Positions 23,251 through 34,814 are shown, counted from the first letter of the stretch. The stretch: 64,000 nucleotides of DNA from Arachnopeziza araneosa (GCA_003988855.1 QYAI01000068.1:1-64000); one strand, 5' to 3'. Made by a program: numbers and translations. The notes: generated by a model from the sequence alone, not told the origin.

Positions 23251-23707
23251 ATCAGAGTGACACAGAAAATTGCAAAGTTATAGGGAAGAATTTTGAATTG
23301 TGCCCGGCGGGTGATATTCACGGGGAAAAAAAAGTTTTGGCGGGGCAGGAAACTTTTTATTTGGAGGGGTAATTCACGTGAACTCAATAACTCCGTTTCT
23401 GTCATTTACAGGCGCTTTTACAACACAACTAGGTTGACTCCTCGTAGTGTAAGTCCTTTGTTTGTGATTTCTACCTATCATCCTAGTCTAAGAGTAGGAT
23501 CGATCAGATTTCCCCTTCGGACATTACTCCACTTACCCTTTCTGACTGCGATTCGAAAACTCTTCCTCCTTGCAACTTCTTGCATCCCTACTCTATTAAA
23601 CGAATCCCTATTATATATTCGAACACCTATTAAGTCCAAATGCCAGTAGACTTCCGACCCATTCTTTTTAATGATCTATTTACAGAGAATCATTTCAATT
23701 CTCCCTT
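23251..23707. other. Promoter region of ADE5,7 and 3' flank of GUT2
   Basis: 457 bp between two leftward genes. Apart from the E-box at 23374-23381, it shows A-runs and pyrimidine-rich stretches typical of fungal promoters. No gene is seen. Confidence 0.5.
23374..23381. promoter_or_regulatory. CACGTG E-box palindrome upstream of ADE5,7
   Basis: The 8-bp palindrome TCACGTGA lies 124 bp before the ADE5,7 start codon. CACGTG is the core site of fungal bHLH factors such as Cbf1. A role in purine or sulfur-linked regulation is inference only. Confidence 0.35.
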
Positions 23708-25905
23708 TCACTTCTCAGCCGCAGATCCCCTGTGTAGTCCTGGACTTTCATCACTCTTCAACAAATCCGCCGGTTGGTCATGCCTCGAGTACATCTTATA
23801 CTCGATCTGATCTTTGAAACTCAGGCTTCCGCTCTCAACCTGCTTTCTTGTAGCAGAAAGCTTGGACTTGGGGAGACCCATAGACTCTAGAAACTTAACC
23901 GCTATTGTGTGACATTAGCAAGTTCAAAGACAAAGTGACGTGACAGGAAAGATTGAGACTTACAATCTCTCCACTCAGCCTCTTTCCTCTGTTTTGACCA
24001 GCCCAACTCCGCAGCCATGATATCTACCACACGTGGCAAAGCCTCTAAAGCTGCCTGTGCATTCAAAAATGCCAAACGAGTTCGTCTAGCCAAAACATCT
24101 ACTGCTGTCTGTGCGTACTCGTGACGAACTGCATATCGCACCTCCCCATCTACAAATGGATACAGTGGAGATATCTTCTCTCCTCTTACGGGGAACCGCT
24201 GTTCCGTCGGACTGCACAATGCTGCGACTGTCCATGCACGATCGCCATATGACTCAGTCAAGTGTTTAGCGACATCTGTTTCAACCCCGAAATGCTGAAT
24301 CAGGTTGATGAAGAGTGTTTTGCTGAAGCCGTGAGCCCCGATTAGTTTCACTTGATGAGTTTGGCAGCTTCCATCGAGATGGGCCCCATCGTTGATGCTT
24401 TCTGTGCCACTTACGTCTGGAGCATTAAGAACGGGCTTGGTTGTGATTCTGAATTGGGCAATGGCTTCGTCGACGGCCTCTTCAGCCATTTGGCGGTAGG
24501 TTGTCCACTTCCCACCAGCGCAAGTAAGAAGGCCGGAGGGAGAGACATTGATGAGGTGGTTACGGACAAGAGATTCAGTGTTCTTAGCGTTTGGATCTTT
24601 GACTAATGGCCGAATGCCAGACCAAGCGGCGAGGACATCTCCACGGCGGACATTGATATCAGGCGAGAGGTAGTGGCGGATTTCAGAGAGGATCCAATCG
24701 ATTTCTGCTTCACCGGCGACCGGGTTTTGAGAAACTGTAGTGGGCGAGTCAGTGGTGCCGGCTATAGTATTGCCCTGCCAAGGAAGGAAGAAGATAACTC
24801 TTCCGTCAGAAGTTTTGGGATCAATGAGGCCCATCTTCTGAGGTGAGTAGTATCCAGGGAGAATAACGTGAACACCCGAGGAAGGAGCCACAATCTCCTT
24901 AGTAGCAGGCTCGTCCATCAATCTAATCGAGTCGCAGAAAGGGCCTGTTGCATTGATAATGCCTCTTGCTCTGATCAAAAATTCTTCTGGCTTTTTGCCG
25001 TCTTTCTCCCGTACCAAATCCTTGACATGTGCCCCACAAAGCTGGCCGTTGGAATCTTTCTGTAGGCTAGTTACTTCAAGATGATTGACAACTGTCCCGC
25101 CGTACAGGGCCGCAGTCATTGCCAGCGATACATTCATTCTCGAGTCGTTGTGCGCGCCGTCGTAATATACCAGGGCTCCCACCAAGTTGTCCCTTTTCAG
25201 CATAGGAAAGGCTTCCAACGCTTTGCTTCTTGTCAGGAAGTAAGAGCTTTCAATGCCTTCCGAGCCAGCCAGAAAATCATAAGCTTTCGTTCCAGCCCAG
25301 TAATAAGGAGCCTTCCACCATTTATCCAGCGGGAGCATAATCGGAAGCCAAGATGAAAGATGAGGTGCAGTTTCCAAAAAGTATTTCCGTTCTCTCAGCG
25401 CTTCCTTGACCAATTTGTACTGGTTGTAATCCAATTCCCAAACCGCTTTTTCAAGATACCTAACTCCACCATGTACCAACTTTGTAGACTTACTGCTTGT
25501 TCCACTTGAGAAATCGTCTCTCTCCACTACTGCAACTTTCAATCCTCTGGTGGCAGCATCTAATGCAATTCCAGCGCCAGTGGCACCACCTCCAATAATC
25601 AGCAGATCATATACATGGGAAGTCTCCTGCGGTACCAGATCCGTAGACTCGAGCAGTCCTTTGGCAGCATCATTGCTACTACCACTGCGCTTCAAGTCTG
25701 CAATCTGCTCAGTCCTAGACTTGACTTTGGGAAACCTTGGTGGGCGGAAACGACCCTCAGCACCATATCCTGGAGGTGAGACGACTGCCGGGTTTTGACC
25801 TGGGATATTCCGCGGTCGATAGGTATAGTACAACAGTCCTCCACCAACCGCAACAGCCCCTGTAGTGTACAGCAATGGTCTTGCGAGCCTTTGTCGGAAT
25901 GCCAT
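23708..25905 (-). CDS. GUT2: Mitochondrial FAD-dependent glycerol-3-phosphate dehydrogenase
   Basis: Oxidises glycerol-3-phosphate to dihydroxyacetone phosphate at the mitochondrial inner membrane and feeds electrons to ubiquinone. Exons are 23964-25905 and 23708-23901 (62-nt intron), giving 711 residues. The N-terminus MAFRQRLARPLLYTT followed by a Gly/Ala hydrophobic helix (residues 10-27) fits a presequence with a membrane anchor. The FAD Rossmann motif is LLIIGGGATGAGIALDA. SGTSSKSTKLVHGGVRYLEKA and the GIRPLVKDP segment are family signatures. The C-terminal domain of fungal Gut2 is complete only when the last intron is removed: EWRD-SVKFLESMGLP continues to a Lys-rich end. No EF-hand is present, as usual in fungi. 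Confidence 0.95.
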
Positions 25906-26604
25906 TGTGAGGGAATTTATGAAGGAGAGTGGTTGATGAAGCAGATTTAGATCCCGGAGCTACAAGACTCGATGGCGTACCTCCGCAGATTAGCTCGCTC
26001 CGATGGGATCAAGGATAAGTTGTATATGATCAGTCCCAACCCCACAATTGTCTTGGATGAGAGTAAGATTGTCAAAGTATAACACCTAGATTGTTCTGGT
26101 GCATAGAAGAGCGAAAGAGACACAAGGAGGTAAAGAGAGAATAGGAAATAGAGGGAGAAGATATCGGACAGGATGTTTCTTCAGACCATCTCCAGCCGCG
26201 TGTGGCTGTTGACGTTCTACGGGAATCTGCCGCCCGAATTTTCCACCACTCAGTACGTCAGTAATCCGCCAGTGCGCGCTCGGCAAACCTTCCTTGGTCG
26301 CGGATCGGTCTTTCCTCCCGAAATCCGAGACCCTCAATTGCCCAAGGCGTAAGAAGAGATGAGTATCTCTGCAATGACCGAGTCAATGGGGTTACCGGTA
26401 TACAGGTTGGTAGTTCTCTCTCCGAGCAGCAATTTATTTCCCTACACAAAATAGTTGTTGCTATTTTATGTGCGATATGTACCATAGTGTTCTCTCAGCT
26501 ATTCTTCGTCATAGCAAAGCAACTGTATCTAACGTACACTCTTTTCCATACAACAGTAATCATGTAATCATATATCATCGTAGCTCATCAAACGGGTAAC
26601 CTTT
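25906..26604. other. Promoter region of GUT2 and 3' flank of SWC2
   Basis: About 700 bp between two leftward genes, with no coding frame that shows a domain. It includes the GUT2 promoter near 25,910-26,100. Confidence 0.5.
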
Positions 26605-28377
26605 CTATTTAAGTGTCTTACCATCATCCGCCCTCTTCATGAATCCTTCTGGCACTCCCCTGGCTGCATATGTTCCAACTCCCACATAAGCACCAACAAG
26701 CTTACTCCATTTCAATTCTCCCTTCTTCAGCCTCTGGATCTCGCGATATGCAAAAGAATTACAGTATGGCAGTCCCGTCCCAGGATCGCGATACCGCGCC
26801 GGATATCCAGTGATTGCGCAGACATCTCGTTTCGCGAGTAACCGAGACTTGGGCAGCCTTTCGAATTTATGACCCGGCCCAAAAAGGACCTGTATTTGAG
26901 TGTCTTTAGTTTTAATAGCTGTCTCGTCAAAATTCTCAAAGATAAGTGAGGAGCGTAAAGTATGTTCAATGGCTGGGGGAGGTGTAGGAGGACGTGGAGG
27001 TGGAGGATAACTGTGGAATGCTTGTGGTTGGCCGTGAGGATGGTAGTTGTAACCTAGGCCAGGAAGCGGCGCAGAGCCATCCAGAGACGGGTGGGGTTGA
27101 GGTGCGAAAGGGATGTGAGGTGGTGCAAAGAGTGCGAAGCCAGCAGGAGGGGCTAGAACGGATGAATTTGGGGGAGGTAATGGCGGGTTGTATGGCTGTG
27201 GTAGCGGGGTCGGAGGGCTGGCTTTATCATTCGAATGCGTGAGAATCCCTTTTGGTAGCATAGATATAGGTTCCGCCTCAGAACTCGTTGGAAGGCTGGA
27301 TCCTGCCGAACCAGACAGTGCTGTGGTATCAGAAGCTACCAGTACTTCAGAAGGAACAGAAGCCTCTGGCACAGGAGTTGAGCCACCTTCTGACTCTGCC
27401 TCCATCTCTGCAGCTTTCCGTTTCCTGACAGGCTTCTCTTTCTCCTCAATTTCAACCTTGCCTACTTTTCGTAGTTTTCCGCCAACATATTCCGCCATCC
27501 CACTCCAAAATGTGATTACGGGTCCTTCTAAAGTTCTATTGTGCAATTTTGCCAACTTGGCTTTCCTTTCTTCTTCTCTCGCGTTCTCTGCTTCCTCCCA
27601 CTTCGTCAAGCTTTTCGCATTGGCCTTTTCAACTCGCGCAGCTTCCTTTAACCTATCTTCTTGTGTCAATGGAGGGCGCTCATTGGCAGCCTTTTGCTCG
27701 GCAGCTTTCTTCATATTGATGACCTGACTCAAGCGTTTGCTTTCTCGATCTATCAATATCTCACGTAAAGTCTCCTTTTGAGCCTGGGTTGTTTTCCTTG
27801 AAGATTGACGTTTTGGCGCTTCTTTATCTGAACTTGCAAGCCATGAAACGCGATCGGCTTTTTTCTTGGATTTGGGAGCAGTCATTGTAGCAGGTACTGT
27901 CGGATCGATCCTAACTTTCTTCTTGAAGACTTTGGGTATAATGTCTTTCTTCTTCTTTTTTGCTTCAGCTCTAGCTTGACGTTGCAGTTCCTTCTCTCCT
28001 TCGAAGTCATCACCATCCACCGGACCTTGGTCTTCTTCGTCTGAAGATGAATCCATCTGTACATCAGAACCACCCTCAACATCTGAGAACCCAGCATCAT
28101 CGTCTGCTTCTGCGAAAAGGAGTTCGAGTTCGTCGTCAGGCTCTTCTGCTTGAAGAAGAGAGTTCATTCGGTTGCCTGCTGTCGAGCGCTTTTCTCGAGT
28201 TGTTACCAACCATTCCACTTGTTGTTGGCCTTCTTCATCTTCCTCCTCCTCACCATCTTCACTTCCGCTTCCAGATTCCTCTGCATCTTCGTCAATCTGC
28301 TCGGTGGTATTTGCTTCCTCTGCCTCAATAGGTGTTTGCGCCTCCTCTATCATCGAAATATCATCTTCCCCTGCCAT
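26605..28377 (-). CDS. SWC2: YL1 family nuclear protein, SWR1 complex subunit SWC2/VPS72
   Basis: A subunit of the SWR1 chromatin remodeller that binds H2A.Z-H2B and helps exchange H2A.Z into nucleosomes. It has 590 residues. The start is the Met of MAGEDDISM; the frame is open 24 codons further upstream but that stretch does not look like this family. The N-terminal third is acidic (residues about 15-130 with runs of Glu/Asp). It includes the YL1 core TREKRSTAGNRM, then DELELLFAEADDDAGFSD, the H2A.Z-binding segment. A basic coiled region (about 150-310) follows, with a Pro-rich linker (about 400-490). The C-terminal YL1_C module is CAITGYPARYRDPGTGLPY near residue 530. It is intronless. Confidence 0.93.
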   Translation of the reverse strand: MAGEDDISMIEEAQTPIEAEEANTTEQIDEDAEESGSGSEDGEEEEDEEGQQQVEWLVTTREKRSTAGNRMNSLLQAEEPDDELELLFAEADDDAGFSDVEGGSDVQMDSSSDEEDQGPVDGDDFEGEKELQRQARAEAKKKKKDIIPKVFKKKVRIDPTVPATMTAPKSKKKADRVSWLASSDKEAPKRQSSRKTTQAQKETLREILIDRESKRLSQVINMKKAAEQKAANERPPLTQEDRLKEAARVEKANAKSLTKWEEAENAREEERKAKLAKLHNRTLEGPVITFWSGMAEYVGGKLRKVGKVEIEEKEKPVRKRKAAEMEAESEGGSTPVPEASVPSEVLVASDTTALSGSAGSSLPTSSEAEPISMLPKGILTHSNDKASPPTPLPQPYNPPLPPPNSSVLAPPAGFALFAPPHIPFAPQPHPSLDGSAPLPGLGYNYHPHGQPQAFHSYPPPPRPPTPPPAIEHTLRSSLIFENFDETAIKTKDTQIQVLFGPGHKFERLPKSRLLAKRDVCAITGYPARYRDPGTGLPYCNSFAYREIQRLKKGELKWSKLVGAYVGVGTYAARGVPEGFMKRADDGKTLK

Positions 28378-28945
28378 TTTGCGCGTGAATTCGCGTTGAC
28401 ATTGGGGTGTGGAAAGGAGTAAGTATTGAATGATCGAGTGCGTGCACACTAAAGCGTGACTGATCGATTTCTTTTGTGCCTAATATTTTGGGCACCGATA
28501 TACACGTGATTGGCAATCTTCTCCGACTAGAATTTAGGTGTTTCTGATTGGCTTCCTCCAAGGTGTGTTCTGGCTCCGACCTACCTATAAGCAGCTTTGC
28601 AATTGTGAAAAGAAGTTTTTGCCTCGAAGCAACCCCTTCTCCCACCCCCCCTTGGTCGAACGAAGTAGAGTTTAGCACATGTATGGAAAATCAAGGTATC
28701 ATCAATATTTCAAAGCAAACTCTATCGTGGATGCGTTCAATTTGTAGAGTAGCATCCAAATAGACGTGTTGTGTGAGCGGCGTGAGTAGCCGATTGCTCC
28801 ACGTCACTTTTAACCTATCAAATCTGAGCCCAATGAATGCAACCTAGCTAACAGGAGATGCTTCTCCTGTTGCCAACAAGATCAAGATCTCTGTTCCGCC
28901 TCAGTGTTTACTGGCGCCTCCAGTTCCCACCTCAAAATTACATAT
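28378..28945. other. SWC2 promoter region and 3' flank of the AA8 gene
   Basis: Between two leftward genes. Several overlapping frames without domains exist. Nothing else is recognised. Confidence 0.5.
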
Positions 28946-29664
28946 CTATCCTCCATTCGCTTTTATCCATCCATCATAGGTCGTCTGAGTTGTCTTTGCG
29001 AGCGTCAAATCCTGAGTGAAATACCCATACTGATCATGCTGTGAGAAAGTCGACGTGTTGCTTCTCGGATTAGCTACGGCCGATGTCGAGTATGCAAATG
29101 CAAAACTTGTGCTAGATGCATTGTCCACATTAAAAGAATTCCCTGAGAAACTCCACCGCGTACAACCTAAGCATCGAGCATTCAGGGTCCAGTAAGTACT
29201 ATTCTGAGAGGTCCCCTTCAGAATCGTGTATGATGCTCCCGCATAAGCGCCAGGCATAGAATAGGCCCTGCTAACATTATTCAGGTCTTCTCATCAGAGG
29301 GAAGGAGACCTACTGAGCGAGTCGTGATGAAACAGTTACCCCAGATCCATTCGGATATGCCACAGTCAAAGGATTGCCAATCATTCGTCCGCCCCAGCCC
29401 ATGCCTACCCACTTATACTGCATCGGTACCGCAATTTCAATGATGGCATCGGAGGTAGCTGAGTCGGTTGGAAGGGCTACTCGATAAGATATCCCCTCGT
29501 TGAGGGTGTATGAGGCATAGCATATCGCCGTCTTGCTATCGCAGTATTTGGTAGAGGTCGTTTGTGCGAGAGCTTCTCGATTAGTAAGTTATCTTTAGTC
29601 GAGTAAGTTCCTTACCTATGCACATTTGTGCCAGAACGACAACCATGGACCCGATTTTGACCAT
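28946..29664 (-). CDS. Stand-alone secreted haem-b cytochrome (AA8, cellobiose-dehydrogenase cytochrome-like)
   Basis: Three exons, 29616-29664, 29314-29572 and 28946-29267, give 209 residues. A signal peptide opens the protein (KIGSMVVVLAQMCIALA). The rest matches the cytochrome domain of cellobiose dehydrogenase. WVGMGWGGRM contains the Met haem ligand, with NPLTVAYPNGSG after it. TYWTLNARCLGCTRW has a Cys pair, and STFSQHDQYGYF contains the His ligand. There is no dehydrogenase domain or cellulose-binding module: the frame stops right after the domain with IKANGG. Stand-alone AA8 proteins are thought to shuttle electrons to lytic polysaccharide monooxygenases. The first acceptor has two options (GAG or GAGAAG) that differ by one residue. 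Confidence 0.82.
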
Positions 29665-30603
29665 TGTTGCAGACGCTGAAAAGAACAAAGTCTGGAGGCA
29701 AACAAAGAAAAGGACATTAATAAGTATCTATATTTGACACCAAATGAATTATGGCAAGTCATGGGTAAGTGAGCTCTAATCAATTAGGCATTTGTGTACA
29801 CGGAACAAACATTTACCCAAATGATTTCTTGACCATATTTGGATTGTTCCACGATATGAAGCTGGTCACGAAGTCACTTTCTACCGCCTCTGGAAGCATC
29901 TGACCAGTCCTTCTCTCAGCCTTTAGATTTCTAGGGTTACCTTCCTGTCCAAGGTCCGGAGCAACGGCAAGCTCGACTCCGAATGCTCTTCAGAATTTGG
30001 AATGGCCCAGCTAGACAGATATATGTCTCCCCTCGCTTAACCTCCAAGAACCAAAGTGGGACTTGAATGTGGGGCTTGCATCGAAACAGCCTTTATTCTC
30101 CGTTAAACTTCTCCGACATGGAGACTGCGAAGAAAATTGCTATTACTTTTTAGACCCTTCCGAGCGATTCTCCTTGCCTTCAGACTCTTTGACGCCACGG
30201 ATTTCCGTAACTATCGCCAGAGCATCATCGGCAGTCAGCACCCTGATCTGCAGAACGGAACATTTATGCCCCCAATGCGGAGGCGGGAATGCCGAAATCC
30301 ACGAGGCCTAGGTTCTGTGAGGGCTGCTTGATGAAATGACGAATGACAGTTCGGCGTTGCCAATTAATCGACTCCCCATGGGCTGAAGTTTAATTGATGG
30401 TAATGCGAGCTATTCTCCCGCCCAAATCCATACAAGGGTCGGTAATATCCTGGAGACCATTCGTAACACGTGTTCGGCACATGCCTTGGCATTGCTGTAA
30501 AGCATGTCATCTCCAAGTAAATGTCGTATGTTTGCAAACCAACCTATCGTTTGAGCCGCAGTCGTAGAGGTCGGCGACGTCAAGAGGATTTAATTGAGGA
30601 TGA
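29665..30603. other. Intergenic region without a supportable gene
   Basis: Non-coding stretch holding the AA8 promoter and the 3' flank of cnxABC. Open frames near 30,060-30,330 and 30,520 have no domain; the latter is antisense to cnxABC. Confidence 0.5.
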
Positions 30604-32773
30604 TCAAGCGGCCTTGACATCTTCGATAAGTTGCCCTTCTCTCCAGTTACCACTTTTCCCACCGTCTTTGCGAATGACTCGAAGACCCTCAATTCGGATC
30701 CCTTTGTCAACAGCCTTGCACATATCGTACACCGTCAGAGCAGCCAAGCTTGCTGCGGTGAGCGCTTCCATCTCAACCCCTGTCTTACCGTCACATTTCA
30801 CCGTGGCTGTGATATCAATGCTGCCGAATGCCAACTTCTCTTCGCCATGTCGAAAATCAACAAGACAGTCTTCTCCTCGACCAGTGTCTCTTATTTCCTT
30901 GTCTCTTGATTTATGCACGTTAGAATCCCAAGTATCAAGCTCAACGCTGACATGGGTGATTGCGACCGGATGACATAGTGGTACTAGATCACTTGTCTTC
31001 TTCGCAGCCATTATACCAGCTATCCTTGCAACAGAGAGAACGTCTCCCTTTTTGATGCTGTTAGAGCGAATCAAAGGCAGAGCTGCATCGTTTGAAAAGT
31101 ACACAGTGCAAACAGCAGTTGCTGTTCTGGTAGTGGTTGCCTTTTCGGATATTGAAACCATGTGTGCAGAACCGGAAGGCGTAAGATGAGTCAGCTTTGA
31201 TGGCGGTGGAGTGTCTGGCCTAGAAGAATAAAAGCGGAGGCTGGAGGGCATATGGCTGGGTAGAAGATGATAGATCGGAATACGCCAATATGGGTTGGAG
31301 TATATGCTGCTCGTCCTGAGTGGTATGTTGCGGCAAGACTCACCTGTAATTATATCAGCTCTTTACTAATATTTCACATTTCAAAGATCAAAGTTAAGTT
31401 ACCAGTGTAATTTATTCACACTTGGACATATCCTACAGGAGATTACATAAGGTGAAGGGGAAAGAAACTTACCCACCTATCAATATCATGGGCCGGTTCT
31501 TCATATTTTCTAGCTGTCCCATACCTGCATGCTTTTCCTTTTTGTTGCTTACTGCCATGCCAATAACCCTAAGGAGTTCTCTTTCCTGTTCATTTTCATC
31601 AAATGGATCTTGAGAGGGCAACAAGCATTGTTGTCGGTTCATCTTGATTTGCTCCATGGCTTGAAAGGCTTCATCGTCAATCGGGTTTCCGGAATTTCTC
31701 TTCCGCAGAATATCTCGTAATGACACTTCAGCATTACCAAAGAGGCAGACCTTCAAATTGCCGTCACTGGTAATTCGTAGTCTGTTGCAGGTCCCACAGA
31801 AGTTATGAGTCATGCTAGTGATGAAACCAATCTTTCCCATAAACCCAGGAATTTCGTACGTTTTGCTGGTATCATTTTGGCGATTGTCGACTTTCCTCAG
31901 AGTAGGATATTTGTCTCTAATTATGTCCTTCATTTCCTTGTAGCTAAGCATCTTTCCTTGGCTCCACCTATTACCATCAAATGGCATGTATTCAATGAAT
32001 CGTACTTCCAAGTCTTGGTCTTGCCCCATTTCTACGAAAGGAATTATTTCTCTCTCGTTAATTCCTCGCATAACAACACAGTTGATTTTCAGCTTGATCC
32101 TAGCACCGAGTTTGTTCATTTCCAAAACCTGCTCGATACTTTTGATCACTGCCTCAAAACCTTTCCGCCGAGTCATGATCTGGAACTGCCATGGATCAAG
32201 CGTATCTAAGCTCAGATTTATGCCCGTCAAACCAGCTTCTACCATGCTATCCAACTTTCTGTGCAGTGATATGCCATTGGTGGTGAGACATAGTTCCCGC
32301 AAACCCTGGGACCGAAGTGACCCAATTTGATGCATCAACGGTAGTATATCTCGGCGGATAGTAGGCTCGCCGCCTGTCAGCCGAATCTTTGTGACTCCTT
32401 GTGAAACAAAGAGAGAGGATAGCAAGTATATCTCGGGAGTCGTTAAAAGATCCGGTGGCGGAGATTGAGGAACGCCTTCTTCTGGCATACAGTACAGGCA
32501 TCGTAAGTTACACTTCTCCGTTATGGAAATTCGGAGGTAGTCGTGCTTCCGCTGGAAAGTGTCTGTGAGGAATGAAGAGAATGGTTTGGCATTCTTGAGG
32601 GCTTCGCGTCGTTTTGAGGCTGATGGAGCAGCAGGTAGTTCATATCGAGGGTATTCTCGTGTTGCTGTACTTGAAGCGGCTGAAGAAATTTGTCTTCTGG
32701 CCATGCAAGCTAGAAGAGTCCTCTGGCCACCGTTCCTCGAAGATATTCGAGTTGAACACTGAACGAGAAGCAT
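30604..32773 (-). CDS. cnxABC: Molybdopterin precursor synthesis protein, MoaA-MoaC fusion (cnxABC)
   Basis: Makes cyclic pyranopterin monophosphate, the first molybdenum-cofactor intermediate. The MoaA part (31473-32773) has a mitochondrial-type N-terminus, the radical-SAM cluster CNLRCLYC (Cys88, 92, 95), LTGGEPTIR, and the second cluster CGTC-x13-C (Cys326, 329, 343). The MoaC part starts near 31250 and has [26 protein letters not shown] and the C-terminal [14 protein letters not shown]. They are joined by one intron. Donor GTGGGT at 31476 with acceptor 31344 gives exons 31477-32773 and 30604-31343 (678 residues), a fusion reading ILIG-ESCRN. Donor GTAAGT at 31472 with the same acceptor stops at once after ILIGG. 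The same donor with an acceptor at 31316 gives a fusion that keeps GG (670 residues). Intron retention also ends ILIGG. Confidence 0.93.
31344..31476 (-). other. Alternative-splicing junction between MoaA and MoaC
   Basis: Two overlapping donors, GTGGGT and GTAAGT, start 4 nt apart at 31476 and 31472. The main acceptor TTACAG, with branch CTGAT, is followed at once by GTGAGT, itself a donor-like sequence. The combinations produce either a MoaA ending in Gly-Gly or a MoaA-MoaC fusion. Confidence 0.65.
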
Positions 32774-33138
32774 GTTGATTGAACAAGGCCCTTGAGACCT
32801 CGGTGGTTGGCTACTATGTCGGGTAGCATTCCATTTTCTCGTGTTCCAGTGCCCCAGACTCGAATTTATAGAAGAAGGAAGACATTGACTCGACGTTCAA
32901 CGGCGCCAGTGGTGGGGGGATGGTTGTTAGTCAGATGGCGGCTTGCGGCGGTGGGCGAAAAGCCAGGCCGCTTTCCTATCGGGTTTAGCGTTATCCACCG
33001 TCTGAACTCAGGCACCGGAAAATTCGGGGTTTATTCTTCCGCTCACAAGCTGCTCTTGGAACCGCGACGAAAGAAAGTAAACAAAAGCAACGTAGCCGAA
33101 CAATCTTGCACACTGCGTTGACTTATCTGCTCAACAAC
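32774..33138. promoter_or_regulatory. Divergent promoter of cnxABC and WDR8
   Basis: 365 bp separate the two start codons. It is relatively GC-rich, with a short CGACGAAAGAAAG stretch near the WDR8 side. No defined site is recognised. Confidence 0.45.
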
Positions 33139-34814
33139 ATGCGCTTTTCTCGAACCCTAAAATGTAAGATGTGATCATAACTCCACACATGATAAATACT
33201 GAATCTATTTTGTGTGTAGCTTCGAACCAATCCCTTCCAAGTCCAGATGGCGCATTCATTGCAACGATTCTACCTTCCAGCCTTTCCATAAAAGAGACGC
33301 GATCCCTGGAGACAACACGCGTAATATCACTTCCCCCAGAATTGGCAGCTGCTGTGTCTTGGTTTTTGTGGTCGAAATCCTCTCTGCGTGTACTTATTGC
33401 ATCCCAAGACATTATACGTGTATTTTCCTCAACGAACAGCCAGTTCTCCGTGACTATAACAAATCCTTCCTCAGGAACCACCAAAGTTACGTCAGTGGGT
33501 TTTGGCGCAGATGATAACGAAGTGATTGTATTTCTAGACTTTGGACTTAAAGTTTCGACATTCAATCTCTTAACCTCGAAATCGGTTGACATTACCGCCC
33601 CCAAGTTTTACAACCAAGGGACAGCCTCCAGAGGATTCTTATACAGACCTGGAACTTCGAACCTGACCTTGTTATCTCGTATTGGTGGGAAAGATGTGAT
33701 TAGCATTCATGCGCGGGAAACACTAGATGTGGTCAGATCCTGGTGGCCAGATACAATTGATGCGCAGGGACTGAGTTGGAGTTCGGATGGTAGATGGCTG
33801 GTTGTTTGTGAATCGGCTTCTCAAGGGCACAAGATCATGATATATACGGCAGATGGACATCTCTACAGGACCTGGAATGGACCCTTGCCGGTTTCCGAAG
33901 AGGATGGCGATATGTTTTTGGGTGCCGGGATTAAGCTATTTGATTGGAGTAAGAACGGGGCTCATATTGCTGTTGGCGATTATAGTAGGAGAGTGACGCT
34001 ACTTAGTGCACCATCTTTTACAGAGTCGATGAGCATGCTACATACAACAGCCGTTACTCCGGTCGAGTCACTCAAGATATGGCAGGAAACTATTATTCCA
34101 ATGCCAGGGGGAGGCTCATCTCGCGAATTCTCACCAGCTACACAAACGATTTGTCCTCCAGACCCCGCGGTATCTCAATCTTTAAACAATGCCGACATAA
34201 AGACCGGTACATCGATCATGTCGTTCGATAATTCAGGCTCATTACTCGCAACGAGAACCGAAGAGATGCCGACTACAATATGGATATGGGGCATAGAGAC
34301 TCGCGTTCTCCAAGCAGTTTTGATATTACATGCACCAATCGTAAAGGCTACTTGGCACCCTCACATCGACGAACTACTCCTAATCCGGTGTGAAGGGGAT
34401 GAGTCACGGGGTTTAGTGCATCTCTGGGATCCGTCTTGGGAGGCCCCCAAAATCATTGACTTCGCATCTCACATTCCCGGGGGAAAGGTGCTTGGAAAGA
34501 GCATTGCCCGGTGGCTGGATGCGCACGCTACACACCCTGCAATATTCTTCAGTGATTCCCAGGACTGCATTCTGGTTTCTATTTCTGGGCTGGACGATTC
34601 CCCTGTCCCATGGGACGGTGCTAATGCGAGGAGCTTTGATATCTATGGTCAGAGAGAAGAGAGTCCTCTGAACCTTGTACCGGCAAACGAGCCGCGGCCC
34701 TTCAGAAAAGTTCGGCTTGGCGAGGTGACGGATGAGAACATGACGAGGATGAGTGGTGGGAGCGAGGAGATGGATGATACATTTCGGTTTAGAAAGTTTG
34801 TAGAGCTGAAATGA
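33139..34814 (+). CDS. wdr8: WD40-repeat protein, WRAP73/WDR8-like spindle-pole protein
   Basis: A beta-propeller protein of 539 residues. Exon 1 (33139-33163) encodes only MRFSRTLK, and exon 2 is 33220-34814. WD-like blades include LPSPDGAFIATIL, VSWFLWSKSSLRVLIAS, LSWSSDGRWLVVCE, FDWSKNGAHIAVGDYSRRVTLL, MSFDNSGSLLATRTEEMPTTIWIWG and ATWHPHIDELLLIRC. The order and spacing match WRAP73. In fission yeast, Wdr8 works with Msd1 to anchor microtubule minus ends at the spindle pole body. The terminal region contains the RFRKFVELK end found in this family. The short first exon is supported by a GTAAGA donor and by phase; without it no ATG opens the repeat region. Confidence 0.85.
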
